From contig CBFHGY010000027.1 of NCBI GenBank assembly GCA_965655465.1, positions 1-23,446 of the forward strand: a stretch of 23,446 nt of DNA, in the 5' to 3' direction. The DNA is from VMCP01 sp965655465. Lineage in GTDB: Bacteria > Bacteroidota > Bacteroidia > NS11-12g > UBA955. A program made the position numbers and the translations under genes. This document shows positions 14,398 to 21,250 of this stretch, in pieces; within the stretch, counting starts at the first letter, position 1; every line of letters starts with the position of its first letter. The notes beneath the pieces were generated by a model that was not told where the DNA came from, made no database searches, and saw only the letters and a program-made list of their open reading frames with translations.

Positions 14398-16149
14398 ATG
14401 GAAAAAAATATACACCCAAATAATTGCTCTTGTTGCAATCAAGAAGAGTCAAACACCACAAACCGAAGGGATTTTTTAAAAACGGCAGGTACTGCAGGAT
14501 TTGGATTTGCATTTGGAACCTTGGCTGCAGGAAGTTTGGCTGGCTGTGGAACGAAGCCTGAAAAAATGTCGAGTTCTGCTGCTGTAGCAGCGGGTAAAGC
14601 ACAGAAATTTACTATTCTACAAACCGCGGATATTCATGGTCAACTTCTCGAGCATGATGAGTTTTTCTGGGAAAATGGCAAAGCCGTTTATAAACGCAGA
14701 GGTGGTATGGCTACCCTGAAAACCATGTTGAATACGATTCGAAAAGAAAATCCAGGAAATACTTTATTAGTAGATGGAGGTGATTGTTTTCAGGGAAGTG
14801 GCGTTGCAGCATTAACAGAAGGACGTGCTTTGGTGCCTTTGATTAATAATATTGGTTATGACTTGATGTTGCCAGGGAACTGGGAAGTGGTGTATGGTAA
14901 AGAAAATATGATGAAGGATCTTGGCGGTTATAATGCGGCCAAAGTATGTGCAAATATGTATCACAGTGGCACCGGCTTTAATGGTCAGGATATGATTTTT
15001 CAACCTTATTGGACAAAAGTTGTTGCAGGTGTTAAAATTGGATTCATCGGATTGAATGATCCCTTAACTCCAAAGCGTCAGTCGCCAGCTTATTCAGAAG
15101 GTATCCATTTTGGAAAACCCGAGGAGAACGTTGCACGCTATGTAAAGGTTTTACGCGAATACGAAAATTGTGCTATGGTATTTTTGGTAACACACATGGG
15201 ATTAACTCAGCAGGTTGATTTAGGAAACCAAGCTTTTGTGGAAGGTATCGATTATATATTAGGGGCCGATACACATGAACGTGTGCGCAAGCCCATTGAA
15301 ACCAAATATACCAAAGTTACCGAGCCCGGTGCATTCGGTTCTTTTGTTGGGAAATTGGATATCGTGGTGGAAGACGGCAAAATCAAAGACCATTACTATG
15401 AATTGATGGATGTAGATCCAAGTCGCTACAAACCGGATCCGGAAATGGCTGCTTTGGTGGATAAAACATTTGAGCCTTATAATAAGGAATTGAAAACAGT
15501 AATTGGCGTTACAAAGAGCACTTTGGTGCGTTATTTTGTGTTGGAAACCCCAATGGATAACGTAATTACCGACGCAGTTATGGCTAAATTTAATCCAGAT
15601 GTTGCGCTCTCGAATGGTTTCAGATTCTGTCCGCCATTGGTTGCTTCTCCCGAAAAGCCTACTGAAATAACCAACGATTTCTTATGGAGTATGTTGCCGG
15701 TTAATTCTCAAGCAAGAACAGGAAAGGTAAGCGGTCAGAAATTATGGAATTGGTTGGAAAAGGAACTTGAAAATGTATTCGCCAAAGATCCAGCAAAACG
15801 TTTTGGAGGTTGGGTAGTGCGTTTTGCGGGAATGCAAATCAATTTTACATCTAAGAAGCCGATGGGAGAGCGTTTGAATTGGGTGAAAATTAAAGGACAA
15901 CCGATTGATAAAAATAAGGAATATTCTATTGTAGCGTGTGAACGAGAGGGAGATCCAGAAGACGCGATTTGCAGAATGATGGGTGTGAACAATCCCGTAG
16001 ATACGGGAGTGAATTTACACGATGCTATTCGGGAATACTTGGCCGCCAATTCACCCATTGAGCCTAAAGTTGAAGGTCGAGTGGAATGTACAGATCAAGC
16101 CTATGACCTTTTAAGCCAGCTAGAGGGTTACGATTATAAGTTCGTGTAA
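14398..16149 (+). CDS. Tat-exported lipoprotein, SoxB/5'-nucleotidase-like metallophosphoesterase
   Basis: A 583-residue protein. It has a twin-arginine signal (TNRRDFLKTAGTAGFGFAFG, Arg23-Arg24) ending in a lipobox LAGC (Cys50), so it is exported folded and lipidated. Metal-site motifs of the 5'-nucleotidase/SoxB fold follow: TADIHGQL (Asp78, His80), DGGDCFQGSG (Asp129), GNWE (Asn161) and later THMG and GADTHERV; the rest is the 5'-nucleotidase C-terminal domain. The His of the nucleotidase GNHE motif is Trp, as in SoxB-type sequences. SoxB removes sulfate from SoxY-bound thiocysteine sulfonate. The neighbourhood is sulfur oxidation, which supports a sulfur role, but soxYZ is not in the window, so a nucleotidase or other sulfate/phosphate esterase remains possible. 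Before the signal sits an odd CSCC cluster (residues 10-13). Confidence 0.85.
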   Translation: MEKNIHPNNCSCCNQEESNTTNRRDFLKTAGTAGFGFAFGTLAAGSLAGCGTKPEKMSSSAAVAAGKAQKFTILQTADIHGQLLEHDEFFWENGKAVYKRRGGMATLKTMLNTIRKENPGNTLLVDGGDCFQGSGVAALTEGRALVPLINNIGYDLMLPGNWEVVYGKENMMKDLGGYNAAKVCANMYHSGTGFNGQDMIFQPYWTKVVAGVKIGFIGLNDPLTPKRQSPAYSEGIHFGKPEENVARYVKVLREYENCAMVFLVTHMGLTQQVDLGNQAFVEGIDYILGADTHERVRKPIETKYTKVTEPGAFGSFVGKLDIVVEDGKIKDHYYELMDVDPSRYKPDPEMAALVDKTFEPYNKELKTVIGVTKSTLVRYFVLETPMDNVITDAVMAKFNPDVALSNGFRFCPPLVASPEKPTEITNDFLWSMLPVNSQARTGKVSGQKLWNWLEKELENVFAKDPAKRFGGWVVRFAGMQINFTSKKPMGERLNWVKIKGQPIDKNKEYSIVACEREGDPEDAICRMMGVNNPVDTGVNLHDAIREYLAANSPIEPKVEGRVECTDQAYDLLSQLEGYDYKFV

Positions 16150-16154
16150 CCGTC

Positions 16155-16199
16155 TGTAATTTCAGTCACAAATTTCTTCAGTATAAAAAACGATTATTG
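16155..16199 (+). promoter_or_regulatory. CRP/FNR-type operator and promoter of the TauE-cytochrome-CstB operon
   Basis: TGTAATTTCAGTCACA (16155-16170) matches TGTGA-N6-TCACA with one mismatch. A poor -7-like box GATTATTG lies at 16192-16199, again 29.5 bp after the operator centre (16162.5). The predicted start near 16204 is 4 nt before the ATG at 16208. Confidence 0.5.
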
Positions 16200-16207
16200 C
16201 AATTATT

Positions 16208-17002
16208 ATGGAAATATTAGGATATTTTGGTGCCGTACTCATGGGTATGTCATTGGGTTTGATAGGTGGTGGAGGTTCGATCCTCACGGTGCCCATTTTG
16301 GTTTACTTATTCAGTGTTAACGCAGAATTATCAACGGCGTATTCTCTGTTTATCGTAGGATTAACCAGTTTATTTGGTAGTTTAACCCACATGAAAATGG
16401 GAAATATTCATTGGAAAACAGCTGTTGTTTTTGGAATACCTTCTATTATTAGTGTGTATTTAACCCGCCATTTTGTGGTGCCTGCTATCCCGAAAATGCT
16501 GATTAACACATCAAGTTTTGTGCTCGATAAAGATATGGGTATTTTAATCTTATTTGCTATTATTATGGTGTTGGCATCATATAGCATGATTAAAAAAGGC
16601 AAGCCTAAAGCACAAGAGGAGGGAACAGAAATAAGTTACAATTATCCTTTAATTTTAGTTGAAGGTGCAGTAGTGGGTTTCGTTACGGGTTTGGTTGGAG
16701 CAGGAGGTGGTTTCTTGATTATTCCAGCCCTTGTAATCCTTGCAAAATTGCCAATGAAACAAGCTGTTGGAACTTCACTTATTATCATTGCTTCAAAGTC
16801 GTTGTTGGGATTTTTGGGAGATTTAGGTCGCGGGCAATTAATCGATTGGAACTTTTTGTTGATATTTTCTGCTATTGCTGTTGTTGGGATTTTCTTGGGA
16901 GCAAATCTTTCGAAGAAAATTAGCGGCGATAAACTAAAACCTGCCTTCGGTTGGTTCGTTTTAGTGATGGGAATTTATATAATTGTAAAAACCTTGTTGT
17001 AA
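16208..17002 (+). CDS. TauE/SafE-family (TSUP) sulfite/sulfur-anion permease
   Basis: A 264-residue inner-membrane protein with about seven to eight hydrophobic segments and the internal duplication typical of TSUP permeases: GLIGGGGSILTVPILVYLF near residues 17-35 and GLVGAGGGFLIIPALVIL in the second half, each starting a repeat. Members export sulfite or other organo- and inorganic sulfur anions. It is the first gene of a tight run (gaps 9, 21, 2 and 12 bp) with the cytochrome, the CstB-like enzyme and the two YeeE/YedE genes, so export of sulfite or thiosulfate made by these enzymes is a reasonable inference. Direction and substrate are not determined by the sequence. Confidence 0.88.
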   Translation: MEILGYFGAVLMGMSLGLIGGGGSILTVPILVYLFSVNAELSTAYSLFIVGLTSLFGSLTHMKMGNIHWKTAVVFGIPSIISVYLTRHFVVPAIPKMLINTSSFVLDKDMGILILFAIIMVLASYSMIKKGKPKAQEEGTEISYNYPLILVEGAVVGFVTGLVGAGGGFLIIPALVILAKLPMKQAVGTSLIIIASKSLLGFLGDLGRGQLIDWNFLLIFSAIAVVGIFLGANLSKKISGDKLKPAFGWFVLVMGIYIIVKTLL

Positions 17003-17011
17003 TTTGGTGCT

Positions 17012-18076
17012 ATGCTCAACGAAAAAGATACCACGAAGTTAATAAAAGCGGTTAATTCCTTACTAGCGTTATTGGTAGGGGTGATGTTGGTGTTGTTGGG
17101 TTTGGTTATTTTTATAACGCTAAAACCTGGTGCCGATGAGGCTTCTGATGTTGCGATTTCTGAAAGCAACTCAGAAACGGCTCCAATATTGCCCAATTTG
17201 CCTAGTTTAGACGATGCTACCGATTTGTGGAAAGCCCCTTCTGATGATGAACTTCCCCAAGGAGAAGAGGGAGAAACTATTAAATATGGTCGCGAACTTA
17301 TTGCGCAAACTGCTACTTATTTTGGACCTAAGGGTTCTATAAAACATCTGAGTAATGGCTTGAATTGTCAAAATTGTCATTTAGATGCGGGTACTAAACC
17401 ATGGGGAAATAATTATGCATCCGTGGCGAGTACCTATCCTAAAATGAGAGGGCGTAGCGGAAAAGTTGAAAGTGTGTATAAACGCATTTCAGACTGTTTT
17501 GAACGCTCCTTAAATGGAACAGCTCCTGATTCTAATTCCAGAGAAATGAAGGCAATGAAAGCCTATATTTTATGGTTAGGGAAAGATGTTCCTAAAGGCG
17601 AAAAAGCAAAGGGTTCAGGGATTTTTAATTTAGCATTTTTAGATAGACCGATTGATCCAAAAAACGGTCAAAAGGTATATGAAGCAAAATGTCAAAGCTG
17701 CCACCAAGCGGATGGTCAGGGATTGCCGAATGCAGACAAAACGGCTTATATGTACCCTCCGTTGTGGGGCGAATTGAGTTATAATCATGGTGCGGGTTTA
17801 TATAGGATGTCGCGTTTTGCAGGTTATGTTAAAGCCAATATGCCTTTGGGAGCCAGTTATAACAAACCTCAATTAACGGATGAAGAGTCTTGGGATGTTG
17901 CGGCATTTGTAAATACCCAACGCAGACCCGGAAAAGATTTAAGTAAAGATTGGCCCGATATTTCTAAGAAGAGTTTTGATCATCCCTTTGGGCCTTATGC
18001 CGATCCTTTTTCGGAAGAACAACATAAGTTTGGTCCCTTTAAGGATATCAAGGATTTTTATGCAAGTAAAAAATAA
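17012..18076 (+). CDS. Membrane-anchored dihaem cytochrome c, TsdA (thiosulfate dehydrogenase)-like
   Basis: A 354-residue protein with an N-terminal transmembrane anchor (about 13-37, no cleavage motif) and two c-type haem domains facing the periplasm. Haem 1 binds at CQNCH (119-123) in NCQNCHLDAGTKPWG; haem 2 at CQSCH (227-231). Between them, RISDCFERSLNG carries Cys162 at the place where TsdA enzymes have the cysteine that ligates haem 1; NMPLG with Met277 is a candidate ligand for haem 2. TsdA couples two thiosulfates to tetrathionate with electrons to cytochrome c or an oxidase, or runs in reverse. Soluble TsdA is about 270-300 residues; the anchor and the acidic linker (38-90) are the difference. 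A TsdA-like role agrees with its neighbours but is inferred. Confidence 0.85.
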   Translation: MLNEKDTTKLIKAVNSLLALLVGVMLVLLGLVIFITLKPGADEASDVAISESNSETAPILPNLPSLDDATDLWKAPSDDELPQGEEGETIKYGRELIAQTATYFGPKGSIKHLSNGLNCQNCHLDAGTKPWGNNYASVASTYPKMRGRSGKVESVYKRISDCFERSLNGTAPDSNSREMKAMKAYILWLGKDVPKGEKAKGSGIFNLAFLDRPIDPKNGQKVYEAKCQSCHQADGQGLPNADKTAYMYPPLWGELSYNHGAGLYRMSRFAGYVKANMPLGASYNKPQLTDEESWDVAAFVNTQRRPGKDLSKDWPDISKKSFDHPFGPYADPFSEEQHKFGPFKDIKDFYASKK

Positions 18077-18097
18077 GAAAAATATAAAAAAATACAT

Positions 18098-19516
18098 ATG
18101 AAAGTAGAACAAATTTACACAGGTTGTTTAGCACAGGGTGCGTATTACCTTGAGAACAATGGCGAAGTTGCCATTATTGATCCATTGCGCGAAGTTCAAC
18201 CCTATATGGAGCGTGCAGAAAAAGATGGGGCTAAAATAAAATATATTTTCGAAACGCATTTTCATGCTGATTTTGTAAGTGGACACGTTGACTTAAGTAA
18301 GAAAACTGGAGCTCCCATTATTTACGGTCCCAATGCCAATCCAAGTTTTGAATGTATCATTGCTACAGATGGACAAGAGTTTACCTTGGGCAATGCTACG
18401 ATTAGAGTGATTCATACTCCTGGACATACGATGGAAAGTACATGTTTTTTACTGATTGATGAGAACGGTAAAGCAACGAGTTTATTCAGTGGTGATACCC
18501 TTTTCTTAGGGGATGTAGGTCGCCCAGATTTGGCACAAAAAGCAGCGGATATGACGCAAGAGCAATTGGCTGGCTTATTGTATGATAGTTTGTATAACAA
18601 AATACTACCATTAGACGATGATATTATGGTTTACCCTGCGCACGGTGCTGGATCTGCTTGCGGTAAAAACATGATGAAGGAAACTATGGATACTCTGGGT
18701 CATCAAAAGTCTATGAATTATGCCTTGAATCAAAGCTCAAAAGAAGCATTCATTGAAGCCGTAACCGACGGTTTATTGCCCCCTCCTGCTTACTTCCCCT
18801 TGAATGTGGCAATGAACAAAAAAGGCTATGATTCTATTGATTCAGTAATGGAAAAAGGCATGCAAGCATTGTCTCCTGAAGCCTTTGAAGCTGCTGCGGA
18901 AAGCACTGGTGCCGTAATTTTAGATACACGTACAGCTGCTGAATTCGCAATGGGATTTGTACCACGTTCGGTGAATATTGGTCTTGACGGACAGTTTGCA
19001 CCTTGGGTAGGCGCTATGGTTGTAGATGTAAAGCAACCGATTTTGTTGATAACTGAAACAGGTAAAGAAGAAGAGACGTTAACACGCTTAACACGTGTTG
19101 GCTTTGATGTGGTTATTGGTCATTTGGCTGGAGGTTTCCAAGCTTGGAAAGCTGCAGGAAAAGAAACCGATACGGTGAATAGAATCAGCGCAGAGACGTT
19201 TAAAAATGAGGTTAAAATTGGAGAAACTTTTGTATTAGACGTACGTAAGGAGTCAGAATACCGTGCGGAACACGTGGAAGAAGCGTATAACAAGCCTTTG
19301 GATTTTATTAACGAATGGTTCATGGAAATGGGCAATTTTGAAGGTACGTTCTATGTACATTGCGCAGGTGGATATCGCAGTATGATTGCAGCTTCTATTT
19401 TGAAGTCAAAAGGAATTCACAACTTTAAAGAAGTAGCTGGCGGTTTTAAAGCCATTGCAGAAGCAGGCGTTTCGAAAACCGACTTTGTTTGTCAATCAAA
19501 ACTTCAAAAAGCGTAA
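18098..19516 (+). CDS. CstB-like persulfide dioxygenase with two rhodanese modules
   Basis: A 472-residue cytoplasmic protein with three domains. Residues 1-245 are a metallo-beta-lactamase fold of the persulfide dioxygenase (ETHE1) type, with THFHADFVSGH (His54, His56, Asp58), TPGHT (His110), SGDTLF (Asp133) and PAHG (His182). Residues about 255-360 are a rhodanese fold without a catalytic cysteine (the loop reads LLITETGKEEE). Residues about 362-470 are an active-looking rhodanese with Cys422 in YVHCAGGYRSM. This order is that of CstB from S. aureus, which oxidises low-molecular-weight persulfide and yields thiosulfate. It would feed the neighbouring TsdA-like cytochrome, and the YeeE/YedE pair and TauE could move its substrates or products. 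Starts at ATG 18098, 21 bp after the cytochrome. Confidence 0.92.
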   Translation: MKVEQIYTGCLAQGAYYLENNGEVAIIDPLREVQPYMERAEKDGAKIKYIFETHFHADFVSGHVDLSKKTGAPIIYGPNANPSFECIIATDGQEFTLGNATIRVIHTPGHTMESTCFLLIDENGKATSLFSGDTLFLGDVGRPDLAQKAADMTQEQLAGLLYDSLYNKILPLDDDIMVYPAHGAGSACGKNMMKETMDTLGHQKSMNYALNQSSKEAFIEAVTDGLLPPPAYFPLNVAMNKKGYDSIDSVMEKGMQALSPEAFEAAAESTGAVILDTRTAAEFAMGFVPRSVNIGLDGQFAPWVGAMVVDVKQPILLITETGKEEETLTRLTRVGFDVVIGHLAGGFQAWKAAGKETDTVNRISAETFKNEVKIGETFVLDVRKESEYRAEHVEEAYNKPLDFINEWFMEMGNFEGTFYVHCAGGYRSMIAASILKSKGIHNFKEVAGGFKAIAEAGVSKTDFVCQSKLQKA

Positions 19517-19518
19517 AT

Positions 19519-20082
19519 ATGTTGGAGTTTATAAAACATCCTTGGCCCTGGTGGGCGGCCGGAATTGTAATCGGGTTAACGGTTCCTACGCTTCTAATCA
19601 TTGGCAATAAATCCTTTGGTATTAGTTCTTCTTTGAGGCATTTATGCGCTATGTGTGTACCTGCTAAGATTCCTTTTTTCAATTACGATTGGAAAAAGGA
19701 AATATGGAATTTATTTTTTGTAGTAGGGGTTTTATTGGGTGGTTTTATAGCCGTTCAATATTTACAAGATCCTGAGCCAATTCAAATTTCGGATGCAACG
19801 AAATCGGCTCTTCAAAGTCAAGGAGTAGAGAATTTCGATCAACTTTTACCTACTGATATTTTCTCTTGGGAAAGTTTAATGACTTTAAGAGGTTTTATTT
19901 TTATCGTTGTTGGTGGCTTTATGGTCGGCTTTGGCACGCGTTATGCCGGAGGTTGTACCAGCGGACATGCTATAATGGGTTTGAGTAATTTACAATGGCC
20001 TTCATTGGTTGCCACTATTATGTTTATGGTAGGAGGTATTATCATGACATGGTTTATACTGCCTTTTTTAATTGGATTGTAA
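19519..20082 (+). CDS. YeeE/YedE-family sulfur transporter, half-size subunit 1
   Basis: A 187-residue inner-membrane protein with about four to five membrane segments. The family signature RYAGGCTSGHAIMGLS carries Cys146, and an extra pair Cys43/Cys46 sits in LRHLCAMCVP. YeeE/YedE proteins move thiosulfate or sulfane sulfur through a path lined with conserved cysteines; split two-gene forms are known as PmpA/PmpB. The start at 19519 is 2 bp after the stop of the cstB-like gene; an upstream in-frame ATG at 19489 would overlap that gene and adds a polar stretch before MLEFIKHPWPWW. The partner subunit follows 12 bp downstream. Confidence 0.9.
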   Translation: MLEFIKHPWPWWAAGIVIGLTVPTLLIIGNKSFGISSSLRHLCAMCVPAKIPFFNYDWKKEIWNLFFVVGVLLGGFIAVQYLQDPEPIQISDATKSALQSQGVENFDQLLPTDIFSWESLMTLRGFIFIVVGGFMVGFGTRYAGGCTSGHAIMGLSNLQWPSLVATIMFMVGGIIMTWFILPFLIGL

Positions 20083-20094
20083 TAAATAGAAACT

Positions 20095-20583
20095 ATGAAA
20101 GAGAATGTAAATACAACAGATTTCAAAGACAGTGCTATGTGTACCAATGAGTCTAAAACGACACATCCAATGTGGTATAATTTGAAATATCTCGCAGTCG
20201 GTATAATTTTCGGTATTGCTTTTGTAAAAGCGGAAATCATTAGTTGGTTCCGTATTCAGGAAATGTTCCGTTTTGAATCGTTCCATATGTATGGTGTAAT
20301 TGGAACTGGCGTAGTTTTAGGTATGATTTCAATACAAATCATTAAGCGTTTTAACATTAAAACTATTTACGGCGAAAAAATCGTTATAGCTGATAAAACG
20401 TTTAACAAAGGTCAGATTTATGGTGGATTGATATTTGGATTGGGTTGGGCAATTACAGGTGCTTGTCCTGGTCCCTTATTTGCACAAATGGGTGCCGGAT
20501 TTGGAGTGATATTTGTGACTTTTATTGCGGCTTCTTTTGGAACATGGGTTTATGGTTTATTGCGTGATAAGCTTCCCCATTAA
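20095..20583 (+). CDS. YeeE/YedE-family sulfur transporter, half-size subunit 2
   Basis: A 162-residue membrane protein, the second half of a split YeeE/YedE system. Four membrane segments lie at about 31-48, 65-82, 108-123 and 134-154. The conserved cysteine is Cys124 in AITGACPGPLFAQMGAGFGV, the second signature of full-length YeeE. The hydrophilic N-terminus (1-24, with Cys16) is longer than usual. It is the last gene of the sulfur operon, followed by a strong hairpin terminator. Confidence 0.9.
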   Translation: MKENVNTTDFKDSAMCTNESKTTHPMWYNLKYLAVGIIFGIAFVKAEIISWFRIQEMFRFESFHMYGVIGTGVVLGMISIQIIKRFNIKTIYGEKIVIADKTFNKGQIYGGLIFGLGWAITGACPGPLFAQMGAGFGVIFVTFIAASFGTWVYGLLRDKLPH

Positions 20584-20601
20584 TAATGAATGAGTAAAAA
20601 T

Positions 20602-20640
20602 AGAAAAGGCGATGGGAATCCATCGCCTTTTCTGTTTTTA
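20602..20640. terminator. Bidirectional rho-independent terminator
   Basis: A perfect 14-bp stem (AGAAAAGGCGATGG at 20602-20615 and CCATCGCCTTTTCT at 20620-20633) closes a GAAT loop. T-rich sequence follows on the plus strand (GTTTTTA) and an A-rich stretch precedes it (GTAAAAAT), so it can end both the plus sulfur operon and the convergent rhodanese-DUF2892 pair. Confidence 0.92.
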
Positions 20641-20652
20641 AATTAGTTAGGT

Positions 20653-20904
20653 TTATTTTTTTGGCAATACTTCTTCGAAAATCACGTCATCCGTGTGGTT
20701 GGCGGTTTGGTTTTCTGTTTTGGTATTTACGGCACAATTACCAGTTCCAAAACAACCAACATTTAAAACAGCAAGGGTTGTAAATGCGGTTCCCATTAAC
20801 CAAACAGCCATTTGATTGCTTGAAATACCTTGGCCAATAATACTGATTCCAATTATTGTGCGAATTACACGCACAGTATCCCAATTTTTTATAATTCGGT
20901 TCAT
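20653..20904 (-). CDS. DUF2892 (YgaP-type) membrane protein
   Basis: An 83-residue protein matching the membrane part of YgaP: NRIIKNWDTVRVIRTIIGIS with a first hydrophobic segment (about 13-26), a second (about 32-50) and the cysteine-containing turn NVGCFGTGNCAV (Cys51, Cys57). The polar tail (58-83) is not conserved-looking. In YgaP this domain is fused after a cytoplasmic rhodanese; here the rhodanese is a separate gene upstream, overlapping by 1 bp (TAATG), so both are made together. A membrane dock for sulfur carried by the rhodanese is the likely role; the reaction is unknown. Confidence 0.85.
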   Translation of the reverse strand: MNRIIKNWDTVRVIRTIIGISIIGQGISSNQMAVWLMGTAFTTLAVLNVGCFGTGNCAVNTKTENQTANHTDDVIFEEVLPKK

Positions 20905-21182
20905 TACATTAATGCAATTCGCATATCCGCAAGTCCACCGCCATTATACACTTCTGATACTCCAGATTGTTGTAAAATGCTACATGCCATTCCACTGCGG
21001 TTTCCGCTTCGGCAATATAATAAGTATGGTCCGTTCATTTCAGTGATTTCCGCTACTCGGTTGGGCACTTCTTCCAAGGGGATGTTAATAGCCCCATCTA
21101 CATGTCCGTCTGCAAATTCCCATGAAGAGCGCACATCAATTACGGTCGCTCCTTTTTCGTTTACTAATTCTCTTATTGTCAT
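20904..21182 (-). CDS. Single-domain rhodanese (sulfurtransferase)
   Basis: A 92-residue rhodanese. IDVRSSWEFADGHVDGAINI is the standard N-terminal segment and YCRSGNRSGMA is the active-site loop, with Cys57 to form the persulfide. It shuttles sulfane sulfur between donors and thiol acceptors in the cytoplasm. It is translationally coupled to the DUF2892 gene, converges on the sulfur operon and carries the same type of CRP/FNR-like operator, so it is very likely co-regulated with the cstB-like and cytochrome genes. Confidence 0.93.
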   Translation of the reverse strand: MTIRELVNEKGATVIDVRSSWEFADGHVDGAINIPLEEVPNRVAEITEMNGPYLLYCRSGNRSGMACSILQQSGVSEVYNGGGLADMRIALM

Positions 21183-21187
21183 GATTT

Positions 21188-21238
21188 ATTACGTTTATTG
21201 ATGCAAATTTCAGATTAATTATTTGCATAAAACGTAAT
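21188..21238. repeat. Nested inverted repeats upstream of the rhodanese gene
   Basis: Outer arms ATTACGTTT (21188-21196) and AAACGTAAT (21230-21238) enclose inner arms ATGCAAAT (21201-21208) and ATTTGCAT (21221-21228) around a 12-nt centre. The right outer arm overlaps the CRP/FNR-like operator and the left inner arm overlaps the -7-like box. It could be a second operator or a hairpin in the 5' leader. Confidence 0.55.
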
Positions 21239-21248
21239 AATTGTCACA
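21204..21248 (-). promoter_or_regulatory. CRP/FNR-type operator and promoter of the rhodanese-DUF2892 operon
   Basis: On the plus strand the operator reads CGTAATAATTGTCACA (21233-21248); ten central-to-right bases are identical to the operator at 14300-14315. On the minus strand TGTGA is complete and the proximal half is degenerate. A -7-like box GAAATTTG (minus, 21211-21204) starts 29.5 bp from the operator centre (21240.5). The predicted start near 21199 gives a 16-17 nt leader. Confidence 0.55.
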
Positions 21249-21250
21249 AC

